Shown: positions 1 through 5,990 of the stretch, in pieces
Layout: the number at the start of each line of letters is the position of its first letter
How positions within the stretch are numbered: position 1 is the first letter of the stretch
Assembly: GCA_021805405.1 (NCBI GenBank)
Contig: JAJZFK010000289.1
Coordinates: 1 to 6,418, forward strand
From: a bacterium
GTDB lineage: Bacteria > Armatimonadota > Chthonomonadetes > Chthonomonadales > Chthonomonadaceae
Direction of reading: 5' to 3'
Length of the DNA: 6,418 bases
Translations under genes and position numbers: made by a program
Notes under the pieces: generated by a model
Told to the model about the DNA's origin: nothing
What the model saw: the letters and a program-made list of their open reading frames with translations, nothing else
The model's database searches: none

Positions 1-2
1 CC

Positions 3-302
3 TCCTCGGATCCCGTATTGAACCTGACCACGGGCACATTCGTGCCATTGACCGACCAGGCGAGCGGATCGGGCAGCTGGACGCCCCTGGACACCAGCCA
101 GCCGACCGTGGCGGTGACCAGCAACACGGCGACCGACGTCGTCACCGCCAAGTCAGTCGCCGTGCAAAAGGACGTGATGGACCTAACCCACCCGGGCAAC
201 CCCGAACCGGGCGATGTCCTCCAGCCAGTAGAGACCGTCCCTATCCGCGCTCATAAGGGCGCCCACCGTGTAGTCGCCAGCCCCCGGAGCTGCAGATGCT
301 AA
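3..302 (+). CDS. Partial DUF11-like surface repeat protein, 5' end outside the window
   Basis: The frame is open from the left edge, so the true start lies outside the window. The translation is rich in Thr, Ser, Val and Asp, as in secreted beta-sandwich repeat proteins. Near positions 159-224 it reads AVQKDVMDL followed by EPGDVLQ, which matches the opening of the DUF11 conserved repeat domain (a Lys/Val-rich strand, then 'PGDxLxY'). Such domains occur in cell-surface or S-layer-like proteins. The match ends at 224: the expected Tyr-rich strand after PGDVLQ is missing, and the frame continues without family character to a stop at 300-302. From 213 onward the opposite strand encodes conserved terminase sequence, so residues after 224 are probably not native. 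The family call rests on one short motif. The coding direction is fairly sure; the exact function is unknown. Confidence 0.5.
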   Translation, partial: SSDPVLNLTTGTFVPLTDQASGSGSWTPLDTSQPTVAVTSNTATDVVTAKSVAVQKDVMDLTHPGNPEPGDVLQPVETVPIRAHKGAHRVVASPRSCRC

Positions 303-1286
303 ATCCCAGTACCTCACGCGTGCTCTCACCAGAGCCGGCGCGGCCGCCACAAGCACGAACCATCCGCTGCGTATAAAGCATCCCTCGCGCGCTGTTGGCC
401 GCTGCTGATAGAGCGACGACCAGAACCGGGGGCCAACTTGCCTCTCAATCGCTCGCAGACGGTTAACGGAAAACAGATCGCCACAGAGTGGTTCACCCTC
501 GCTTCTGCAATCCGGCTCAATGGTGCATTCTGGAGGCCAGTCGCTTCGCGCAGGCTCTGCAATCGCGGGCATACTTACGATATGCCAATGTTGCGAGTCT
601 GCGCCGCTCTGTTCGCGCTCTAATAGCCAGCCTGCCAGGTCGTCGTGGTGCCAACGGGTTTGCACGAGCAGAATCGCGCCGTTATGTGGCATCTCGCGCG
701 TGGTGAAGGTGGAAGCGTACCAGTCTGTAAGGCGGTCTCGAACAATCGCACTACTGGCTTCCTCCGCGTTCTTGATAGGGTCGTCCAGAATTCCTAGATG
801 GAACCCCTTACCAGTAATGGGCCCGCCCGCACCAGCCGCCCACATGGCTCCGCCGTTCGCGGTCATCCAGTGTCCCAGCGCTGAGGCCCTAGGTCTAACC
901 TCACCACCACCGGTTGAGTAGTTATCCCGGGCTGCGCGGCTAAGCGTAAATGCTAGCCCCGCTGCGTAGCTGCACAGTCCTATAGTTCGCTCTGGAAACC
1001 TGTGCAGGTACCATGCGGTAAATAGCCTGCTGATCGTTTCGCTCTTGCTGTGCCGGGGAGGCATAAACACCATGACACGCCGCAACTCGCCGGCGGCCAC
1101 ACGCTCGAGTACCTGTGCCAGAGCAAGGCAGTGAGGGTACCATACGTACCGTGGTGCTACTCTGCGGGTAAAGTCAACGAAGCTGTTGGTCTGCCCAGAG
1201 GTCATGGAAACGAGATCAGCCTGCATCCTCGCACGCAGCCAGGACACGGGCGAATGCGGCTGCGACCCGCTCGCGCGTCGGCTCAT
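183..1286 (-). CDS. Phage terminase large subunit, C-terminally truncated
   Basis: This is the ATPase-nuclease motor that packages phage DNA. The Walker A-type motif MPPRHSKSE is at residues 75-83, the Walker B-like strand LGILDDP at 164-170, and the coupling segment LLVQTRWHHDDLAGW at 206-220. SSLYQQRP at 290-297 leads into the RNase H-like nuclease domain, whose first catalytic Asp is in RYWDLAS (D328). The domain then breaks off: after GLYWLEDI (351-358) the sequence departs from the family and stops at residue 367. Relatives usually run 450 or more residues, so the other nuclease acids are missing. The ATG at 1286 has a strong GGAGG site six bases upstream but overlaps the preceding gene by 71 bp. 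An ATG at 1226 overlaps by only 11 bp and is a good alternative. Packaging activity is unlikely as it stands. Confidence 0.85.
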   Translation of the reverse strand: MSRRASGSQPHSPVSWLRARMQADLVSMTSGQTNSFVDFTRRVAPRYVWYPHCLALAQVLERVAAGELRRVMVFMPPRHSKSETISRLFTAWYLHRFPERTIGLCSYAAGLAFTLSRAARDNYSTGGGEVRPRASALGHWMTANGGAMWAAGAGGPITGKGFHLGILDDPIKNAEEASSAIVRDRLTDWYASTFTTREMPHNGAILLVQTRWHHDDLAGWLLEREQSGADSQHWHIVSMPAIAEPARSDWPPECTIEPDCRSEGEPLCGDLFSVNRLRAIERQVGPRFWSSLYQQRPTAREGCFIRSGWFVLVAAAPALVRARVRYWDLASAAPGAGDYTVGALMSADRDGLYWLEDIARFGVARVG

Positions 1287-1695
1287 CTTCCTCCTCCAGG
1301 GCGGCTAGCAGGTCGCCGCGAAGTTGCATGAGGCCCCTAACTTCCAGCATGTCGCGCATGAGTGTGCTGCAGGCAGTGGCTGTCTGCCGCAGCTCCGCGG
1401 CGGTGCGCAGGATAAGACTGCGCGGATCAGCCATGCGTGGCGAGGCTGCCACCTGCATGCCGCCGTCGTTCACCATTTGCAACAGCGACGAAAGCGGTGC
1501 GCGCCTGCGGTGGCCCTCCGTGTCCTTGTAGAGAACAGCAACTTCTTCGGCGCGAAGACCAATATCGTATTTGTTAGGAAGATCAGGGTCGCTCAACCAG
1601 TCGTCACAGGCATCAAGTAGCCGATTGAGGCGTGTACGAAGTCGGAAAAGATCATCGAGGAACGAAGGGTCATTTGACGGAACAGGTGGGTGCAA
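1216..1695 (-). CDS. Putative terminase-associated small protein (possible small subunit)
   Basis: This is a 159-residue protein with no signal peptide or membrane segment. It is largely helical and charged: an acidic N-terminal helix rich in Asp and Leu (about residues 12-36), a conserved-looking NKYDIGLRAEEVAVLYKD stretch (41-58), a basic turn GHRRRAPL (61-68), then long helices ending in the acidic run EEEDE. It lies directly upstream of the large terminase gene and overlaps it, which is the usual place for a small terminase subunit that recognises the packaging site. I see no clear helix-turn-helix, so the role rests on position. The start is an unusual TTG at 1695, chosen because GGGAGG lies eight bases upstream and an in-frame TAA sits just beyond that site. 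It could instead be another conserved phage protein of unknown role. Confidence 0.6.
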   Translation of the reverse strand: MHPPVPSNDPSFLDDLFRLRTRLNRLLDACDDWLSDPDLPNKYDIGLRAEEVAVLYKDTEGHRRRAPLSSLLQMVNDGGMQVAASPRMADPRSLILRTAAELRQTATACSTLMRDMLEVRGLMQLRGDLLAALEEEDEPTRERVAAAFARVLAACEDAG

Positions 1696-1751
1696 TTTTT
1701 TAGCCTCCCACCATAAGTAATCGGATAAATGTCGGCGCTAGCAGGTAATTA

Positions 1752-1779
1752 GGTATACAAACGTATTCTGTTATTTTAA
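1752..1779 (-). promoter_or_regulatory. Weak candidate promoter for the terminase gene pair
   Basis: On the minus strand a TTAAAA hexamer (1779-1774) and a TATACC hexamer (1757-1752) are separated by 16 bases inside an AT-rich patch. Transcription would begin near 1745, about 50 bases before the TTG start at 1695. The -35 match is poor, so this is only a candidate. Confidence 0.3.
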
Positions 1780-1783
1780 ATAT

Positions 1784-1839
1784 GTGCCAGCAGTGACTGC
1801 CAGAACGTTAACCATTATCGTGAGTTGGTACGCTGGCAC
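1784..1839. repeat. Inverted repeat between formimidoyltransferase and terminase genes
   Basis: GTGCCAGC at 1784-1791 is matched by its exact complement GCTGGCAC at 1832-1839, with 40 bases between them. The left arm adjoins a small palindrome, CAGTGACTG (1791-1799), and TGCCAG occurs twice in direct orientation (1785-1790 and 1798-1803). The cluster lies in the 152-bp gap (1696-1847) between the stop of the formimidoyltransferase gene and the terminase-associated gene. It could be an operator, a weak terminator of the upstream gene, or an attachment-site remnant. No T-run follows on either strand, so a simple intrinsic terminator is unlikely. Confidence 0.35.
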
Positions 1840-1847
1840 GCAGTCGC

Positions 1848-2732
1848 TTAGAAGCCTCGAAGTACCTGCCGCTCATTAAAGTTCGTCCAGCAGACCTCCC
1901 GGGGGGATGCACCATTCAGTGTACTCTCTGGAATCAAGCCGATGATCTCGGTTTCCACTACGGTTGCGCCTTCCTCGGCGGCACAGCGGTTGAGATAGGC
2001 AAACAGCCCGGGCAGCGTCATATCATGAGGCTGGGTGAGGTTCATAGAGACCTGCCAGGTATCTCGACGTGGCAGATACAATGCGAGGGCGCGCACCCCT
2101 GCAAGTTCCCCTACCGCATCGCGTTCACGCCGCAGCCTGCGCACGATGCGGTGCAAGCCGCTTTGTCTCGTGCCTGCTATGTTCATATTGCAGGCAACAA
2201 GCGGCCCGCGTGCGCTTACCAGCACTCTGCCAGCCCAGGCTGTGGGCAAGGGCCCTTCGTCTGGTGCAAGTGGCTCCTGCGCGCCAATGATGAGCTTGCG
2301 CAGTAGTGGAAGCGATTCGGGTCGGCCAGGACGCGCAGCCCACCCATAGTAGTTAACCGCCAGCTCAAGTTCATTCGCCAGACGCCGGCCCACTCTGTGC
2401 GCCAGTTCCACAGCGTCGTTACGGCCCGCGCCGCGTAGCGGCGTAAACGGCAGTACGTCCAACACTCCCGTGCGTGGGTGAACGCCTTCGTGCGTCCTTA
2501 GGTCGAGCAGCTGCATGGCAGTCGAAGCAGTCGCGAGCGCGGCAGCCTCCACAGCAGATGCGGTACCCAAAAACGTCACTACACTGCGGTTATGGTCACC
2601 GTCATACGACCAGTCGCGAACCTCGCCTTGTAGTGGAGCAGCAGCAGCACGTCCAGATTCTATAATCTGCTCCAGCCTGGTACTGTTGCGCCCCTCGCTG
2701 AAATTCGGTGTGCATTGATATAAATCGGCCAT
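1848..2732 (-). CDS. ftcD: Glutamate formimidoyltransferase, single-domain form
   Basis: This enzyme moves the formimino group of N-formimino-L-glutamate, a histidine breakdown product, to tetrahydrofolate in the cytoplasm. The N-terminus QCTPNFSEGR (residues 6-15) is the family hallmark, followed by DGDHNRSVVTF (44-54) and HEGVHPRTGVLDVLPFTPL (81-99). H85 there corresponds to the His of the GEHPRMG motif that I recall as catalytic in mammalian FTCD. The C-terminal half, including QVSMNLT and EIIGLIPE, matches the second lobe of the transferase. At 294 residues it is the usual length for stand-alone bacterial transferases and lacks the cyclodeaminase domain of the bifunctional enzyme. The ATG at 2732 is preferred because the family begins just before the PNFSEG motif. 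The frame stays open upstream to 2849, but that part is unlike the family. No Shine-Dalgarno is visible, and a -10 element sits immediately upstream. No other histidine-degradation gene is in the window. Confidence 0.93.
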   Translation of the reverse strand: MADLYQCTPNFSEGRNSTRLEQIIESGRAAAAPLQGEVRDWSYDGDHNRSVVTFLGTASAVEAAALATASTAMQLLDLRTHEGVHPRTGVLDVLPFTPLRGAGRNDAVELAHRVGRRLANELELAVNYYGWAARPGRPESLPLLRKLIIGAQEPLAPDEGPLPTAWAGRVLVSARGPLVACNMNIAGTRQSGLHRIVRRLRRERDAVGELAGVRALALYLPRRDTWQVSMNLTQPHDMTLPGLFAYLNRCAAEEGATVVETEIIGLIPESTLNGASPREVCWTNFNERQVLRGF

Positions 2733-2738
2733 AAGGCG

Positions 2739-2747
2739 AGTATACCA
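2739..2747 (-). promoter_or_regulatory. Extended -10 promoter, probably giving a leaderless ftcD mRNA
   Basis: The minus strand reads TGGTATACT, an extended -10 (TGn-TATACT) one base from the TATAAT consensus, followed by six bases and then the ATG at 2732. Transcription from it would begin at or next to the A of the start codon. There is no purine-rich ribosome site before that ATG, which fits leaderless translation. Confidence 0.5.
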
Positions 2748-2761
2748 GCCGCATTGTGGAA

Positions 2762-2791
2762 GGTATATTCTGCGTTGGCGAAGAACTTCAA
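2762..2791 (-). promoter_or_regulatory. Second candidate promoter for ftcD
   Basis: TTGAAG (2791-2786) and TATACC (2767-2762) on the minus strand are 18 bases apart. Transcription would start near 2755, leaving a leader of about 23 bases with no Shine-Dalgarno sequence. It lies over the oppositely directed candidate promoter of the GH172 gene, so the two may compete. Confidence 0.4.
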
Positions 2792-2803
2792 GCCAGCTAA
2801 CAT
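2775..2803 (+). promoter_or_regulatory. Candidate promoter for the GH172-ThuA operon
   Basis: TTGGCG (2775-2780) and TAACAT (2798-2803) are separated by exactly 17 bases. Transcription would start near 2810, giving a leader of about 40 bases that carries the GAGGT ribosome site at 2842-2846. The ftcD promoter candidates lie on the other strand in the same 119-bp divergent region. Confidence 0.45.
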
Positions 2804-2851
2804 GCGTCCACCGTGAAACCGATGCGCGGTACATTAGAAGTGAGGTCAACT

Positions 2852-3940
2852 ATGGAGTTTTTCAACGGCCTGGAAATGGGAATGCACACTATCTTCCGGC
2901 TTTCTAACGCCGAAACAAGGTCTATAAGCGCCGAGAATTTTAAGGGCGAAAAAGGCGAAGGCGGAAAAGCCACCGAAGGCACTGGTGCCAACGCAGCACG
3001 CGAACTAGGGCAGGGGTGGAAGGTGTCGCCATGCATAAGGGTACCGGCAAAAACGACTGTTACCCTTGCAGAAATTGAGGGGCCTGGCATCATTCAACAC
3101 ATCTGGAACACAACTCAGTGGGAGCGCGGTCGCACGCTCATTTTTCGATGTTACTGGGATGGGGAAGATACGCCGTCAATAGAGGCACCGCTCGCAGATC
3201 TCTTCTGCAACGGCTGGCTCGCCAGATGCCTGGTAAACTCGATGCCCATTTCTGTGAACCCTTCAGGCGGTTTCAACTCTTACTGGCCCATGCCCTTCCA
3301 TAAATCCGCTCGTATCACCCTCGAAAATATCTCTGGAGAGCCATGTGAGTCCTATTTCTACCAGATAACCTATGCGCTCACGTCAATCCCTCATGACGCA
3401 GCCACGCTTCATGCCCAGTTTCGGCGGTCCAACCCGCTCGCGATTGGCCAGGACCACGTGCTGATAGACGGAGTAAAGGGACAGGGTCACTATGCCGGCA
3501 CATACATTGCCTGGCAGAGTAACAACAACGGCTGGTGGGGTGAGGGCGAGGTGAAATTCTTTATGGATGGCGACCAGGATTTTGCAACGATAGTGGGTAC
3601 GGGTACAGAAGACTACTTTGGTGGCGCCTGGTGCTTTGAGCACAACGGGCAATATGTACCCTATTCCACTCCGTATCTGGGACTGCCCCAGATTATAAAG
3701 CCTGGTGACGGTAATTTGTGGAATACGCAGGCGAGGTTTGGCATGTACCGCTGGCACATTATGGATCCCATTCGTTTCAAGGAGGACCTCAAGGTTACTA
3801 TACAGGCGCTTGGCTGGAGAAGCGGAGCACGTTACCTGCCATTGCAGGATGACATCGCCTCCACTACGTGGTGGTATCAGGCCGAGCCCCATGCGCCATT
3901 CCCCACTTTGCCAGATCGCAACGGGTTAGAGGTAATCTAA
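2852..3940 (+). CDS. GH172 (DUF2961) family glycoside hydrolase
   Basis: This is a 362-residue protein of the DUF2961 family, now glycoside hydrolase family 172. Studied members act on alpha-D-fructofuranosides or alpha-D-arabinofuranosides. The family opening is TRSISAENFKGEKGEGGKA (residues 22-40), then ELGQGWKVSP (51-60), GPGIIQHIW (78-86), WWGEGEVKFFMDGD (228-241) and GTGTEDYFGGAW (249-260). The acidic residues of GEGE (E231, E233) and TEDYF (E253) are about 20 apart, consistent with the nucleophile and acid/base pair of this family; that assignment is from memory. No signal peptide is present, so it is probably cytoplasmic. The ATG at 2852 is preferred over an in-frame ATG at 2813 because GAGGT lies five bases upstream. 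It is probably co-transcribed with the ThuA gene 79 bp downstream. The sugar substrate cannot be told from sequence. Confidence 0.9.
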   Translation: MEFFNGLEMGMHTIFRLSNAETRSISAENFKGEKGEGGKATEGTGANAARELGQGWKVSPCIRVPAKTTVTLAEIEGPGIIQHIWNTTQWERGRTLIFRCYWDGEDTPSIEAPLADLFCNGWLARCLVNSMPISVNPSGGFNSYWPMPFHKSARITLENISGEPCESYFYQITYALTSIPHDAATLHAQFRRSNPLAIGQDHVLIDGVKGQGHYAGTYIAWQSNNNGWWGEGEVKFFMDGDQDFATIVGTGTEDYFGGAWCFEHNGQYVPYSTPYLGLPQIIKPGDGNLWNTQARFGMYRWHIMDPIRFKEDLKVTIQALGWRSGARYLPLQDDIASTTWWYQAEPHAPFPTLPDRNGLEVI

Positions 3941-4019
3941 AGGGGTGACACCCAAGCGAACGGCAATTACGTATTAACTTTTATAGCATTGTGTCCAAAT
4001 TGAACAGGGAGATATAAAG

Positions 4020-4775
4020 ATGACAAATGAGGAAGCACTGCGCGTGATGGTTTGGGATGAAAATCCCGCTCATGCACCAAAGGACGTATACCCGAACAGT
4101 ATCAACGGTGCGGTAGTAGATGCACTTAACGAACTGGGAAAGGGCAGAATACTAGCCTATGCGTCTAATCTTGACGGGCCAGACCAGGGTTGCAATGAGG
4201 AAGCACTGGCAACTACCGACGTGCTTTTCTGGTGGGGTCATGCGCGTCACAGAGAGGTGAGCGATGAAACTATGATGCACGTTTTTCACCACGTGCACAA
4301 TCGCGGTATGGGTTTTGCAGCACTCCACTCCGCGCACTACTCCAAGCCTTTTCAGGCAGTACTCGCCTGTCCGGGTCACCTGCGAGGCGGCTGGCGTGAA
4401 GGTAACCCACCAGATACCGAAGAGATCCGTGTATGCGCACCGAATCACCCAGTAGCTGAGGGCGTTTCCGATTTTACGCTAGAGCGTGAGGAGATGTACG
4501 GCGCACCCTTTGACGTTCCACCGCCCCAGTGTGTGGTGTTTCAGTCCTTTTTCCCAGTAGGCGGCGAGTATTTCCCTTCCGGTATGTGCTGGACAGTGGG
4601 TCAGGGCAAAAAACCAGGGTTCACCAGTGGCGGCGGTAACGGCGAACACGAAGGGGATGGCGTGGGCAGGGTCTTCTACTTCCGCCCCGGCCACGAGGCA
4701 TTTCCAACCTACTACGATCCCACAGTTAAGCAGATCCTGCATAACATTGCCCTTTGGTGCGGGCGTCGCGTCTAA
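4020..4775 (+). CDS. ThuA-family protein (trehalose utilisation type)
   Basis: This is a 251-residue protein with the class I glutamine amidotransferase-like fold of the ThuA family. Family landmarks are VMVWDENPAH (9-18), VLFWWGHARH (68-77), GFAALHSAHYSKPF (98-111), HPVAEGV (143-149), EREEMYGAPFDVP (155-167) and FYFRPGHEAFPTYY (219-232). The His-rich motifs suggest a metal or active-site cluster. ThuA proteins are linked to catabolism of trehalose and related disaccharides, including 3-keto sugars, but the exact reaction here is not established. A Gly-rich segment at about 197-215 (KKPGFTSGGGNGEHEGDG) looks longer than the short turn I recall in simple homologues. AGGGAGA at 4006-4012 ends seven bases before the ATG. 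There is no signal peptide. It is 79 bp downstream of the GH172 gene on the same strand, with no evident terminator between, so an operon is likely. Confidence 0.9.
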   Translation: MTNEEALRVMVWDENPAHAPKDVYPNSINGAVVDALNELGKGRILAYASNLDGPDQGCNEEALATTDVLFWWGHARHREVSDETMMHVFHHVHNRGMGFAALHSAHYSKPFQAVLACPGHLRGGWREGNPPDTEEIRVCAPNHPVAEGVSDFTLEREEMYGAPFDVPPPQCVVFQSFFPVGGEYFPSGMCWTVGQGKKPGFTSGGGNGEHEGDGVGRVFYFRPGHEAFPTYYDPTVKQILHNIALWCGRRV

Positions 4776-4813
4776 ATGCAAGGTAACGTTGTCGTTTATT
4801 AGCTTGCAAGGTA

Positions 4814-4851
4814 CCGCATAGGAGGCACTGCCTACATGGTCTCCTATGCGG
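4814..4851. terminator. Long perfect hairpin between convergent genes
   Basis: CCGCATAGGAG (4814-4824) and CTCCTATGCGG (4841-4851) form a perfect 11-bp stem. A further G-U and a C-G pair can close the inside, leaving a loop of about 12 bases. It sits between the stop of the ThuA gene (4775) and the stop of the convergent secreted-protein gene (4978), where a bidirectional terminator is expected. No T-run follows on either strand, so it is not a textbook intrinsic terminator; an mRNA-stabilising hairpin or a repeat family is also possible. Just before it, TGCAAGGTAACG (4777-4788) recurs as TGCAAGGTACCG (4805-4816). Confidence 0.45.
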
Positions 4852-4862
4852 CAAGATAATTA

Positions 4863-4882
4863 AGGCCCATCCGCTCCGGCCT
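4863..4882 (-). terminator. Weak candidate terminator for the secreted-protein gene
   Basis: On the minus strand AGGCC (4882-4878) and GGCCT (4867-4863) form a 5-bp GC stem with a 10-base loop, followed by TAATTATCTT. It lies about 95 bases past the stop of the minus-strand secreted-protein gene. Stem and T-tract are both poor. The rest of the interval to 4977 shows no gene or RNA. Confidence 0.25.
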
Positions 4883-4977
4883 AGTAACCTTCCTCGACAG
4901 CCTCAGCGTGCAACACGTTTAGCGCTGCAATTAATCTACGTTGTCGCAAAACCTGCTGAATGAGCAACCTGGACTAC

Positions 4978-5654
4978 CTACTGTTTTATAACAGGCAACG
5001 GCTCAAGCGGGGTGTCCGGCGTGGTTACAGCTGTCATGCCATACACCGCCGCCCTCTTAAAGATATCGATGGCAGTGTTTTCCAGCATCCATTCGTCCAG
5101 CGCTGTGAAGTGATAACGATGTCGGCTCCGGAGAGAGCATGCCACAACGACATCACCGTCACGGGCGGTCAAACCGATAGCTCCCACGTACGACTCGCTC
5201 ACAGGGCCGTAAGAGAAGTAGATGTGGCGCACCTCCTCCCCTATGGCGTGACCGGAAAACGACCCGGCTACGTTTTTGTAAGGGCCAGATGTCATAATGT
5301 CCGACCCTTTCGAAATTTCAGCAGCCTTCGCACTTTTGGGATCGTTGTAATAGGTCACAAAAAGCGTGATATGCTTGACGTTACCTCTCGCCCAGTAGAG
5401 CGCTGTAATGGGCCCATCCTTGGGTTGGTATCCCCAACGTAATCCCACCTGGCTGCGACCTTGCCAGTCCCACACAAGCCCAGGTGTATCGGACTGGGGC
5501 GCAAGGTCAGGAATGGGAATACTGCAGATCTCCTCAGGCGTAAATGTCCGTACCATATGTTTTTCCGCCGTGTACCAGTCGCTGGCAGCTTATGCGCCGA
5601 CATCGCGGTGAGCGGCAGCGCGCACAACACCAATACGAGACAAAACTGTTTCAT
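4978..5654 (-). pseudogene. Small secreted protein of unknown function, frameshifted after its signal peptide
   Basis: The ATG at 5654 has a strong AGAGGAG site six bases upstream and opens with a clear signal peptide: M-K-Q, then a hydrophobic run FCLVLVLCALPLTA, then M-S-A as a plausible cleavage site. That frame goes out of register at about 5590. The mature protein continues in the next frame as AASDWYTAEKHMVRTF and on to a stop at 4978, with a TAA immediately before it. Restoring one A to the AA pair at 5590-5591 joins both parts as SAHKAASDW, giving about 225 residues. The mature part is soluble, rich in aromatic residues and beta-type, with segments such as GLRWGYQPKDG, GSFSGHAIGEEV and GLTARDGDVVVA. 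I recognise no family. The break could be a sequencing error or a real mutation. The intact downstream frame argues for an error or a very recent event. Confidence 0.75.
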
Positions 5655-5990
5655 TATAGTCTCCTCTAGACTAATTTGCACCGTCAGCTACAGGCTACTC
5701 TGTGCTGATTGCGGGAATAAAGTGGCTGATCATCATGTTTGGCACAGATGTAACTGGTGTGCCCACTAACCCGGTAGTATCGTTAGGGCACAGCGCACAC
5801 TGTACGGAAGTTCTCAATAGGGACCTAACGCCCAGGCAATAGGCGGTGTGTGTCTCAAGGCAACAAGCCAGCACTATTTGCGATCCACATTGGACCGCCG
5901 TCTGCGGGGGCATCTTCACCGAAGGTCGCCTGTTGCCCAACTCCTGGAAGCATCGTATAGGCACCACCACCCCTCGCCCGCCGCTGCCGG
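5655..5990. other. Interval without a convincing gene
   Basis: The frame of the RHS protein stays open on the minus strand down to 5695, but its sequence here is Cys-rich and resembles no family I know. Other frames give only short reads; the most protein-like is a minus-strand stretch containing TMLPGVGQQATFGEDAPADG (around 5887-5960) that lacks a start and ends at a TGA. The interval should also hold the promoter of the secreted-protein gene, but I see no strong -35/-10 pair before 5654. It may be a variable RHS tail, decayed coding sequence or intergenic DNA. Confidence 0.4.

Noticed and set aside
326..1143. Other open frames on both strands across the terminase gene
   Set aside because: They are shorter, lack motifs and overlap the terminase frame, which has Walker A, Walker B and nuclease motifs.
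2733..2849. Upstream extension of the formimidoyltransferase by 39 residues
   Set aside because: The extension is unlike the family, whose start is just before the PNFSEG motif, and it would run through the promoter region.
3383..3892. Minus-strand open frame of 169 codons within the GH172 gene
   Set aside because: It is antisense to strongly conserved GH172 motifs and its product has no family character.
5699..5769. Cys/His pattern CADCGNKVADHHVWHRCNWC resembling a zinc ribbon on the plus strand
   Set aside because: It has no start or upstream domain in that frame, the frame upstream is antisense to the secreted-protein gene, and the stop follows at once. It is probably chance.
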